Below are positions 33,427 to 40,824 of a stretch of DNA of 40,824 bases, in pieces; positions within the stretch are counted from its first letter, which is position 1, and every line of letters begins with the position of its first letter. This DNA is from Melioribacteraceae bacterium (GTDB lineage Bacteria; Bacteroidota; Ignavibacteria; Ignavibacteriales; Melioribacteraceae), in assembly GCA_026417375.1 (NCBI GenBank), contig JAOADJ010000046.1:1-40824 (forward strand), read 5' to 3'. Below the pieces are notes generated by a model. It saw only the letters and a list, made by a program, of their open reading frames with translations. It was not told the origin of the DNA and made no database searches. The position numbers and the translations under genes were made by a program.

Positions 33427-35784
33427 TTATTTAATTAATATCATTTTTTTTGTTTGTGAAAGTTCATTTACTTGTAATCTATAAAAGTAAACACCAGAAC
33501 TTAAGTTTAGTTTTTCAACTGATAGTTTAATATTGTAAGTACCCGGTTTTTGTTTTTCGTTTAGAAGTGTAGCAACTTCTTTTCCAAGTATATCATAAAT
33601 TTTTAGTGAAACATTCAAATAATCATTTGCCGAATTAATTTCATTTGTAGAATAATTACTTTGCAGTTTATTCAAATTTATATTTTGAAAATCAGAATTT
33701 GGAATTGTGTATTTTATATTTGTATCAGGTTTATATGAACTATAAGTTATTCCAAATGGATTAGGATAATTTTGTTCTAACTCAAATTTGCTTGGCAGAA
33801 AATTATATTCATCATTCGAGGTAAATGCTGATTTATCTAAAAAGTAAAATGTTTTTATAATAAATAACTTTTCTGCGTTTACCCCTTTGAACTTTAAATA
33901 AACATCATGATTCCCTGTAATCTTTTTTAATAAAACTGTTTTAAATAATTCAAATTTATCCCATGCACCTGTATTTTTAATTTCACATTCAGCAATTTTA
34001 GTTTTAGAATCAATCGAGTCTAAATAAACTTCAACAATTCCACCAGCATTTAAAGATGATGCAAGTATATAAAGCGAGTCAGGATTTTTTCGATATTCAT
34101 CATTTCCAAATTCAACTCCGGCATATAAAGCCCAATCATTATTATGAATATTATCAAGAATTTCACTAATATTTCTTATAGTTGAAGTTGTTGTTCCAAA
34201 TTGGTTTGCCGGTTTTTCTGCTAAAATTGGTGTGTATGCATCACGATAAATATAAAAATCAAATTCAGCTGTATTACCTAAAACGAATAATCCTTGTCTA
34301 TTCCCTGTCCATGAATTATAGTTAGGTTGATAACCATCTAAATCACTTACATTAATTTTTTCACCTACCTGAATCCAGTTAAGTCCATCAATACTATAAT
34401 AACCATAAGCTAAATGATTTACTCTAACTAACTTTAAATAAATAATATTTTGATTAACTAATGATTCATAAGAAGATAAACGATAGTTAAAAAGAACAAT
34501 TTTATTTCCATCATTATTTAATGTTAAACACAATTTTAAAAATAAATTTTGAGAGCCATTAATAACCCATAATCCAGCCTGGTCATTTATTGAAAGTGGT
34601 TCGAATGAAACTTTAGTTATTAATGAATAATGATGTTCAGCATCATTTTTAATTATTGTATTGTAACTTCTTCCTTTAGGAGATAAAGTAAGCCAACCTT
34701 TCTTTTTACTTAAAGACCATGTTGAAGTAGAAGTATAACCAAGGAAAGACCATTCGGGATTTAATTTATCTTTATCAAAATAATCTGAATGTGGTACCAT
34801 CCATGGTATTCCATTACTAGGTAATTTTGGTGCAGGTAAAGGTTCATTTACAGGATAATCGGCAGTTGGTTTTCCGTTTGCATCATAACGAACCTGATTT
34901 AACAAACCTTGCCTTCCTTGTCCATACCATTCATTATTACTTGCATTTCTCCAAAGTGGATGAATTACCCAATGAGTACTATCTTCTAAAGTTACAACAG
35001 CAGATGAATGATTTGGATTTTGAAAAAGTGCATTTATTTTTTTAGGGTCACCTTCGTTAAAAAAATCGCCAAGTAAAGTCCATGAATTTTTATCATCAGT
35101 TAATTTATCACTAACAAAAACTTTTTGACCACCTGCAACATTACGAGCAAATGAATAAAAATATTTACCTTTAAATTTCCACATGACCGGACCTTCTGCC
35201 CAACTATAAGGAAAATTTGGAGAAGGATTTATCCATCTTAAATCCAATATTTTTCCCGCAGGTTGCCCATCATTTCCAAGTTGAACAATCCAATTATTTT
35301 CCTGACCATTTTTTACTAGTAAGTACCAACTTCCATCATCATCAATAAAAATAGTATTATCGTAACCAAGACCGGGAACTTGTGATGGTGTTTTCATTTG
35401 TGTTGGTAATGTCCATTCTCCTTTAATATCATTTGCTGTTGTAAAATACATAGTATTATTACGTGAAAAAAAATGCCAATATTTATTATTGTAAAAAACA
35501 ACTTGTCCACCCCAACAACCACCAGCAGGTGCATCACCATAATTTGTCCATGCTGCACTAACTGGCTGTGCAACAACTTCCCAATGAACTAAATCTGTTG
35601 AATGATAAATTTTTGGAGTTGGATTGAATGATGAACCAGTGGTATAAAAATCTTTTCCAATTTTTGTTAAAGTACAATCAGGATGATCTCCGGGAATAAC
35701 CGGATTCATAAATGTTTTATAAGATTCAGACTGAGCTGTTATAATTATACTCATAAAGAAAAAAATTATAAAAGAGTATTTCAT
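33427..35784 (-). CDS. GH43-CBM6 arabinofuranosidase/xylosidase with T9SS sorting domain
   Basis: A 785-aa secreted modular enzyme: signal peptide, GH43 domain (PGDHPDCTL, YDNTIFIDDDG, SWAEGPVMWKF with acid Glu), beta-sandwich (about 330-520), CBM6-like xylan-binding module (about 535-660, with ALYAGVEFGND and the GNHDVYLKF end), and a C-terminal sorting domain (about 672-785). The sorting domain is unusual: between its first strand (EQNYPNPFG) and KIYDILGKEVATLLN lies an insert of roughly 35 residues rich in Asn and Ser. It is likely displayed on the cell surface, acting on decorated xylan. The precise specificity is unknown. Confidence 0.88.
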   Translation of the reverse strand: MKYSFIIFFFMSIIITAQSESYKTFMNPVIPGDHPDCTLTKIGKDFYTTGSSFNPTPKIYHSTDLVHWEVVAQPVSAAWTNYGDAPAGGCWGGQVVFYNNKYWHFFSRNNTMYFTTANDIKGEWTLPTQMKTPSQVPGLGYDNTIFIDDDGSWYLLVKNGQENNWIVQLGNDGQPAGKILDLRWINPSPNFPYSWAEGPVMWKFKGKYFYSFARNVAGGQKVFVSDKLTDDKNSWTLLGDFFNEGDPKKINALFQNPNHSSAVVTLEDSTHWVIHPLWRNASNNEWYGQGRQGLLNQVRYDANGKPTADYPVNEPLPAPKLPSNGIPWMVPHSDYFDKDKLNPEWSFLGYTSTSTWSLSKKKGWLTLSPKGRSYNTIIKNDAEHHYSLITKVSFEPLSINDQAGLWVINGSQNLFLKLCLTLNNDGNKIVLFNYRLSSYESLVNQNIIYLKLVRVNHLAYGYYSIDGLNWIQVGEKINVSDLDGYQPNYNSWTGNRQGLFVLGNTAEFDFYIYRDAYTPILAEKPANQFGTTTSTIRNISEILDNIHNNDWALYAGVEFGNDEYRKNPDSLYILASSLNAGGIVEVYLDSIDSKTKIAECEIKNTGAWDKFELFKTVLLKKITGNHDVYLKFKGVNAEKLFIIKTFYFLDKSAFTSNDEYNFLPSKFELEQNYPNPFGITYSSYKPDTNIKYTIPNSDFQNINLNKLQSNYSTNEINSANDYLNVSLKIYDILGKEVATLLNEKQKPGTYNIKLSVEKLNLSSGVYFYRLQVNELSQTKKMILIK

Positions 35785-35796
35785 TACTAATTAAAA

Positions 35797-37698
35797 TTAA
35801 TTTGATACAAAAGTTGTTATACTTGATGGTTCCATTGTATAAGTAAAAGTATTATTAACTACATTAACAGTAATTCCTTTTTGACAATTTTTTGATGAAG
35901 ATGTAGTATAAGTAGTAAAACTATTAACATTCGAATTTTGAATTTTAAAAGTATGCTCTTCAGAAACAGAATTTGTATTAACAGCAACTATAACAACCTT
36001 ATTAGTTAAAGGATCTTTATAAGCAGTAACATCAACACCATCGCCTATTAATGTCGGAGATATGTTTGTTTCAACTCTGTAAAATCCTGGTCGAATAAAT
36101 TTTGAAAACTGAGACATAACAAAACCTTTTTTAGTAACTTCACCTTTTTTAGGATAATTATCATTTGGATTTTGTGCTGCAACATTTCCGTCTCCAATTG
36201 GTCCATAATAACGAACAATATACCACCAAACATAAGCACTCATATCAGCTTTCATTACATCGGTAATGTTTGTTGCAAGTTTAATAGCCCATGACCAATT
36301 ATTAGCAGAGTTTTGTTCTCCGAATAAATATTCTGTCATCCACACTTCTTTTCCTTTGCTCAATGCCAATGGATAAGTTGCTAATCCTCCACCATAAATA
36401 TGTCCACAAACAATATCTGTATTTTCACAAGCAACAGAATCGTTTAGAATTGGGTCAGACATATTTCTTCTGAATTGAAAAGATTCAGGTGCCATTACAT
36501 AAGTATCTTTAATTAGATGTGCATAGTTTTTCATAAAATTAAACATTTCATTCGGTGTCCAACTTGTCCAATTGTCTGTTATATCTGGTTCATTTTGAAC
36601 TGATAATCCATAAATTTTTACACCGTTTCTTTTCATAAATGAAATAAATGCATTTAAATGAGCTGCATATTCTCCATATTTATCATATTTAACACGACTT
36701 ATGTTATTTACTTTTTCTGTTATATTGGTTGGTGCATACCAGGGTGAAGCTATAATTGTAGCTCCCATACTTTGAGCTTTTTTAACACTAGGTAAATATA
36801 AACCCCAGCGATTGCTATCAGCTTCAACCATAATTCTAAAAATTGAAAAACCTATTTCCCCTTCACCAAGTCCAAATGCCGATTGAATTTCAGAATCTGT
36901 CATATCAGGTCGCCATAATAAAACACTTGATGCTCCATATCCTCTGATTATCTGTTTTAACTTTACAAAATTTATTGTTGTAACTGGTGATATTTTATCA
37001 ACTGTATAATTAAGAACAGTGTCTTTTGTAATAGTAATGTTTTCAAATCGTTTTGGAATTATTGTTGGACTTGTTCTTGAGCCATTTTCAATTCTTACCT
37101 GATATGAACCTTTTAAAAGATTTTCATTAATTAACTGATTGAAATTACTAACTGAATAGTTTGGAATGCTTATATTAGAATTAAACCCGACTAACATTTT
37201 TTTGGTAATTGATTTATTATCAATTTGCATTTGATAAAAATACACTCCCGCCGAAAGTTTTTTACCACCTTCATTACGAGCATCCCAGATAATACCATGA
37301 ATACCTGGTGATTGATTTGAAAGATTAAATTTTTTTACTTCTCTACCTAAAATGTCATAAACTGTAATTTTTACATCAGCTTGTTTTTTTATTTTATATT
37401 TAATTGAAGTTGATGTACTAAATGGATTAGGATAATTCTGCTCCAATTCAAAATCAGTTGGAAGTGAATAATTGTTTTTAATAGAAGTTAATAAACTTAG
37501 TGTGTAATTTCCCGAAGCATCTGTTAAAGTTGCGTTTTTATATGTTGTGTCTTTTAAATCAACAAATGTTATAAGAGCACCAGAAATTGGTTGGTTGTTT
37601 GAAGTGGTTATTTTTCCTCTAACTATTACCTGGGAATTTAAATCATTAATTAATAAACCATAAAAAATGATGAATAAAATTTTTAATTTATTTCTCAT
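35797..37698 (-). CDS. GH30 glucuronoxylanase with an internal sorting-domain-like module
   Basis: A 633-aa secreted enzyme. After the signal (to about residue 23) comes a carboxypeptidase-regulatory-like domain (25-75), then a complete T9SS-sorting-like module at 83-170 (EQNYPNPFSTSTSIKY to GVYFYQMQIDNKSITKKML), a linker, and the GH30 barrel plus beta domain (about 240-633). Acid/base is E370 (SVQNEPD) and nucleophile E456 (VWMTEYLFG). W492-Y493-x2-R496-x-Y498 corresponds to the residues that bind the glucuronate side chain in GH30 subfamily 8 xylanases (XynA/XynC, from memory). It should thus cut xylan next to MeGlcA substituents. No sorting domain remains at its C-terminus, which is odd. 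Confidence 0.88.
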   Translation of the reverse strand: MRNKLKILFIIFYGLLINDLNSQVIVRGKITTSNNQPISGALITFVDLKDTTYKNATLTDASGNYTLSLLTSIKNNYSLPTDFELEQNYPNPFSTSTSIKYKIKKQADVKITVYDILGREVKKFNLSNQSPGIHGIIWDARNEGGKKLSAGVYFYQMQIDNKSITKKMLVGFNSNISIPNYSVSNFNQLINENLLKGSYQVRIENGSRTSPTIIPKRFENITITKDTVLNYTVDKISPVTTINFVKLKQIIRGYGASSVLLWRPDMTDSEIQSAFGLGEGEIGFSIFRIMVEADSNRWGLYLPSVKKAQSMGATIIASPWYAPTNITEKVNNISRVKYDKYGEYAAHLNAFISFMKRNGVKIYGLSVQNEPDITDNWTSWTPNEMFNFMKNYAHLIKDTYVMAPESFQFRRNMSDPILNDSVACENTDIVCGHIYGGGLATYPLALSKGKEVWMTEYLFGEQNSANNWSWAIKLATNITDVMKADMSAYVWWYIVRYYGPIGDGNVAAQNPNDNYPKKGEVTKKGFVMSQFSKFIRPGFYRVETNISPTLIGDGVDVTAYKDPLTNKVVIVAVNTNSVSEEHTFKIQNSNVNSFTTYTTSSSKNCQKGITVNVVNNTFTYTMEPSSITTFVSN

Positions 37699-37727
37699 AA
37701 TTAATATTAAAAAGTTTGTAATGAATT

Positions 37728-39359
37728 TTATTTATAAATATAAAATGATGCTTTTTGTATCGTAAACTTATTTCCTGTCAAATGTATATGTCTTCCTTGA
37801 TGTGTTTCATCACCATTAAGAACTCTGATAGTTTTCCATTTTCCATTATCAAAAATTCCCTCCTCATCGAATTTAATTCCTGCAATTGAACCATCATTTA
37901 CTGAAGGTTTTACTGTAATCACCATACCTGTTCCAACAAAATAAAATTCATTTGGATTAATCATAATAATCATTCCGCCAAATCTTGGTGTTTGTCCTTG
38001 TTGTTTACTTGCATAAGGCCACGAGTATTCATGTTTTACATTGAAAATGTAATTACCTAATTCTATTTCCATTGAATGATTTGCACTATCAAGTAAAACA
38101 CCTTTCATTTTATTTTTGCCAAAAGATTCTAAAATTATTGGTTTCATTTGATTTAATACATCATAAGCTTGTTGAAACTGGGTTAAAATTGGTTCTTCAG
38201 AATTTTCAACTGAGAAAGGACTGTATCCAAATGCATTATGTTGAGCAATTGCATAAAGTGCATTTGCGGCACCTTGAAATCTGTCAGCTTCCGGTATGAA
38301 AACAGGATTTCCTTCCCAATCATATTTAGCTAACCATTCAGTAAAGTTTTTGAAATAAATATCCATTGATAACATATCAATGTTTGGTGCTGCTGCATTC
38401 CAAATATTTCTTAAATGAGGTAATGGTCCTGCACTTGGATATTGACCAGGTTTATAACCTTTTCTTATTAATGCAGCATTTACATAAGTTGGAATCGGAT
38501 AAATTATTTTGCCAGCTTTAGCAACTTCATTTGTATATTTTGCAAAATACCAAGCCATAAATATTTCATCTGTATCTAAACCTTTACCAAATAATTCTTC
38601 CCATTTATAATTTTTATTTAAATCTTTGTTTTGAATTTTCTCTTTAATGTTTTCAGTTAACTTGTCAAAATTATTTTTAAGATAATTAATTAATTCTTGT
38701 GGAATAAAACTTTCAAATTTTTTATTTGCTTCTTCACAATAATCGCGGGCATCAGGCAACATTCCAATTTCATTTTCAACTTGCATCATAATTACTGTCT
38801 GTTCTTTTTCATCAATTTTTTTAATGAATTTCATTAATTCAGAATATGCTTTTACATCAGCATTAAGATTATTTTCATTAAAGGGAGTTAAAATTTCTTG
38901 TGAAATGCCTTCTTTCGATTTAGCACGAGGAAATCTTTCCTGATTAATTTTAATCCAACCTGGAACATAACAAGACATACTATTTTTCCAACTTCCAAAC
39001 CATAGAAAAACAATTTTAATATTATTCTTTCTTGCAGATTTTATTGCATAATCAACTAATGTAAAATCAAATTTATTTTCTTCAGGTTCAATTAATTCCC
39101 AATAAACAGGAATTAAAACAGTGTTTAAATTCATTTTTTTTAATTTTGGCCAAACTGAATCAAGGTAATCTTTTGTAGATGCATTTGAATTCCCTAACTC
39201 ACCACCTAATATTAAATATGGATTTTCATTTACAATTAAATGAAATGCATTTTCATACTTTACAATTTTTGGAATTGAATGATTTTTAACCTGAGCAAAG
39301 TTGATATTTACAACAAAAAAAATTAAAACAATTAGACTAAATATTTTGCTTTTATTCAT
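37728..39359 (-). CDS. GH35-like beta-galactosidase family enzyme (DUF5597 type)
   Basis: A 543-aa secreted enzyme with signal peptide (to about residue 22) and a TIM barrel: LIPVYWELIEPEENKFDF, MMQVENEIGM with acid/base E197, and VFIPEADR with the nucleophile Glu. A C-terminal beta domain (about 400-543, ending HIHLTGNKFTIQKASFYIY) matches the DUF5597 domain of short GH35 enzymes. Known relatives are beta-galactosidases from plant-polysaccharide clusters. Here it may remove galactose or a related sugar from xylan or xyloglucan decorations. It is first in the 14-gene operon, with an AGGTAAC-type ribosome site. No clear promoter is seen in 39360-39442. Confidence 0.83.
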   Translation of the reverse strand: MNKSKIFSLIVLIFFVVNINFAQVKNHSIPKIVKYENAFHLIVNENPYLILGGELGNSNASTKDYLDSVWPKLKKMNLNTVLIPVYWELIEPEENKFDFTLVDYAIKSARKNNIKIVFLWFGSWKNSMSCYVPGWIKINQERFPRAKSKEGISQEILTPFNENNLNADVKAYSELMKFIKKIDEKEQTVIMMQVENEIGMLPDARDYCEEANKKFESFIPQELINYLKNNFDKLTENIKEKIQNKDLNKNYKWEELFGKGLDTDEIFMAWYFAKYTNEVAKAGKIIYPIPTYVNAALIRKGYKPGQYPSAGPLPHLRNIWNAAAPNIDMLSMDIYFKNFTEWLAKYDWEGNPVFIPEADRFQGAANALYAIAQHNAFGYSPFSVENSEEPILTQFQQAYDVLNQMKPIILESFGKNKMKGVLLDSANHSMEIELGNYIFNVKHEYSWPYASKQQGQTPRFGGMIIMINPNEFYFVGTGMVITVKPSVNDGSIAGIKFDEEGIFDNGKWKTIRVLNGDETHQGRHIHLTGNKFTIQKASFYIYK

Positions 39360-39442
39360 TTAAGTTACCTAATTCAAAAAATCTAAATGATAATGCAGAA
39401 AAGCTATTTTTTTTTAATTGATTATTCACTAAGAAGATTTAT

Positions 39443-39485
39443 AAAAAGGAGATTGCTAACCAGTAATTAACCGATTAGCAATCTC
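39443..39485 (-). terminator. Rho-independent terminator of the modular surface protein
   Basis: On the minus strand an 11-bp perfect stem (GAGATTGCTAA / TTAGCAATCTC, at 39475-39485 and 39449-39459, loop of 15) is followed by CC and T5. It lies 10 bases beyond the stop of the 39496 gene and separates it from the glycoside hydrolase operon, which therefore probably starts from its own promoter in 39360-39442. Confidence 0.85.
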
Positions 39486-39495
39486 AAAAAATAAA

Positions 39496-40824
39496 TTATT
39501 TCATCAATACTAATTTCTTAACACTTGTAAATTCGCCAGCTTTGATAGAATAGAAATAAACTCCTGATGATAAATTAGAAGCATCAAAATTAACTTTATG
39601 ATAACCAGCTTCCATTTCTGAATTTACCAAACTAGCAACAGTTCCTCCAAGTATATCATAAACAATTAAATTAACATTGCTCTTCTTTGGCAATGCAAAT
39701 TCAATTGTAGTAGTTGGATTAAATGGATTTGGATAATTTTGACCTAAGCTAAATTCAGTTGGTATTGAGTTTATTTCTTGTTCAACAGAAGTTGGAATTG
39801 GTAATGTTATAGGATTACCCATATCAACTTTTACATCATAGAATTTTAATCCTTTTGTTGTTGAAGTTTTACCTAAAGCAAAAACAAGACTATTAAATTT
39901 ATCACTTGCTTTAACAGGATTTTTATCTATTACTTTAGTTGAAAACTGATATGACTTATTAGTATGAATTAAGTAATGTCTAATTTCTGTTGAACCATCT
40001 GCCTGTGGCATAATTGAGAAAGCAAAATCATAAATACCAGCTCTACCAACTGCATTTACAGGAAGTTGATATTCAGTTGAAATTGGATAATCATTTGGTC
40101 CGTAATTATAAATTGGTATACCATTTATAATGCCACCAATATTACCATATTTATTTTGACCAACCCAATATTGAGGATCTCTTCTACCAACAGGAGCAAA
40201 GAATAAATAACCTGAATAATTTAATTCAGAACCATCCCAGACATTATATGTATTAACTTTACCAGCATTAGTAGTATTAAATAAACCATAACGTAAGCTT
40301 CCCCAATCTTCAAAACCACCACCAACAAATTCAACTTTACCAGTTACAATTAAAGCTTTTTTAGTATTTGGAGCAACAGATTCACCGAAAGCACCTCTTA
40401 AAACAGTAAAATCGTAAGGAGCCTGTGAACCAGAAATAGTTACGTTACCAATTACATCTCCTGGAGTTAAAGCCCAACCACCTAATCTTTGACCAACAAA
40501 TCCCCATGCATCTACATAATATGCCTGCCATGGTGCTTCAGGAATTGTAAGCGGATCACCCATATCTACTTTTACATCATTTATATTTACTTGTTTTAGT
40601 GTTTCATCAACATCGTTGTTCATTCCAAAACAAATTCCATTGAACTTATCTGTTACCGGATTTTTATCTATTACAATTCCTGCGAACCAATAATCAGTTT
40701 GTTTACCTGCTGCAGCTTTCTTTACAAAATACCATCTTATTTCATTTGTCCCATCTTCTAATGGTCTTACTGATATTGCCCAATCATATACTCCTGCTGT
40801 TGCTACTGCTCTTGATGGTGCCTG
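39496..40824 (-). CDS. Secreted modular protein with tandem repeats and T9SS sorting domain (5' end outside window)
   Basis: The frame is open to the window edge, 67 codons beyond the first internal ATG (40623), so the true start lies outside. The visible 442 residues hold the end of one module, a whole second module and a sorting domain (about 80 residues: GQNYPNPFNPTTTIEF to VKKLVLMK). The modules repeat with a period of about 247 residues: V(I)DKNPV...DKFN...VKVDMG(D/N)P(L/I)T(I/L)P occurs twice, as does GRAGIYDFAFSI / ATAGVYDWAISV. They look like beta-sandwich domains. I do not recognise the family. It may be the tail of a large multi-domain glycoside hydrolase or of a surface binding protein. 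Confidence 0.8.
   Translation of the reverse strand, partial: QAPSRAVATAGVYDWAISVRPLEDGTNEIRWYFVKKAAAGKQTDYWFAGIVIDKNPVTDKFNGICFGMNNDVDETLKQVNINDVKVDMGDPLTIPEAPWQAYYVDAWGFVGQRLGGWALTPGDVIGNVTISGSQAPYDFTVLRGAFGESVAPNTKKALIVTGKVEFVGGGFEDWGSLRYGLFNTTNAGKVNTYNVWDGSELNYSGYLFFAPVGRRDPQYWVGQNKYGNIGGIINGIPIYNYGPNDYPISTEYQLPVNAVGRAGIYDFAFSIMPQADGSTEIRHYLIHTNKSYQFSTKVIDKNPVKASDKFNSLVFALGKTSTTKGLKFYDVKVDMGNPITLPIPTSVEQEINSIPTEFSLGQNYPNPFNPTTTIEFALPKKSNVNLIVYDILGGTVASLVNSEMEAGYHKVNFDASNLSSGVYFYSIKAGEFTSVKKLVLMK

Larger units (their letters stand above)
18141..39359 (-). other. Predicted 14-gene glucuronoxylan/O-demethylation operon
   Basis: Fourteen minus-strand genes follow each other with gaps of 29 bases or fewer. 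Several junctions are overlaps or near-contacts: GH10/GH8 (4-base overlap), GH8/esterase (1 base), GH115/GH43 (1 base), GH43/corrinoid protein (0), corrinoid/homocysteine methyltransferase (1), then 1- and 4-base overlaps to the activator and the first UroD-like gene. I see no terminator hairpin inside. The transcript presumably starts in 39360-39442; the best promoter match there is a poor one (TAGCTTTT, 39406 to 39399). Single-transcript status is inferred from spacing. Confidence 0.7.

Noticed and set aside
22505-40824. Classical Bacteroidota PUL with SusC/SusD
   Set aside because: No TonB-dependent receptor or SusD-like lipoprotein is encoded in the window; the layout is a GH operon with sorting-domain enzymes.
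1-40824. tRNA genes, CRISPR arrays, transposases, phage or att sites
   Set aside because: I looked for direct-repeat arrays, cloverleaf-type clusters, transposase/integrase motifs and found none convincing; a tRNAscan or Infernal run would be decisive for RNAs.

Overview
The window is strongly AT-rich bacterial DNA. It looks like a member of the Ignavibacteria (Bacteroidota/Chlorobi side of the tree). The reasons are: C-terminal type IX secretion (T9SS) sorting domains opening with the NYPNPFNP motif on several secreted enzymes; a short (286 aa) Bacteroidota-style primary sigma factor; TAnnTTTG-type -7 promoter boxes; an Hc1-type histone H1-like protein; and a NrtR-type Nudix regulator of sugar genes. 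I recognise no tRNA, rRNA, CRISPR array, transposase or phage gene, and no gene-free stretch exceeds 300 bases (the longest is about 220, the rpoD leader).

Region 1 (1-12.1 kb) is housekeeping: apt-dus-MFS (minus); a CapA-like gene broken by one in-frame stop; a histone-like gene with its own terminator; a membrane Fe-S oxidoreductase and an alpha/beta hydrolase (minus); a plus-strand group of a HisA-family isomerase, a universal stress protein and an eIF2B-family isomerase; a TPR protein; an ECF sigma factor; and the primary sigma factor rpoD, which starts at TTG behind a leader containing a terminator-like hairpin.

Region 2 (12.1-18.1 kb) holds pentose and uronate catabolism. xylB-xylA (with a KdgF-like cupin downstream) run leftwards. 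A Nudix-type regulator, an SDR dehydrogenase (probable fructuronate reductase) and uxuA (mannonate dehydratase) run rightwards. The shared intergenic region carries inverted repeats that look like operators.

Region 3 (18.1-39.4 kb) is one tightly packed run of 14 minus-strand genes with gaps of at most 29 bp and several overlaps. The upstream two thirds is a glucuronoxylan-degradation set: GH35-like, GH30 (glucuronoxylanase type), GH43-CBM6, GH43, GH10, GH8 (Rex type), SASA-type acetylesterase, GH115 alpha-glucuronidase and GH43. The downstream third is a complete corrinoid methyl-transfer set: a corrinoid protein, a homocysteine S-methyltransferase, a MetH-activation-domain-like protein and two UroD/MtaA-type methyltransferases.

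The central inference is that these five genes remove the 4-O-methyl group of 4-O-methylglucuronic acid, the side chain released by GH115, through a corrinoid protein to homocysteine, giving methionine. The demethylated uronate would then feed the SDR/UxuA branch, while xylose goes to XylA/XylB. In effect this is a dissected MetH in which the methyl-folate-binding module is absent and UroD-type sugar-ether demethylases stand in its place. I know of no described corrinoid O-demethylase for this sugar. The linkage is seen in the sequence; the substrate is inferred.

Region 4 (39.5 kb to the end) is the 3' part of a large secreted protein built from tandem modules of about 247 residues ending in a T9SS sorting domain. 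It is cut by the window edge.
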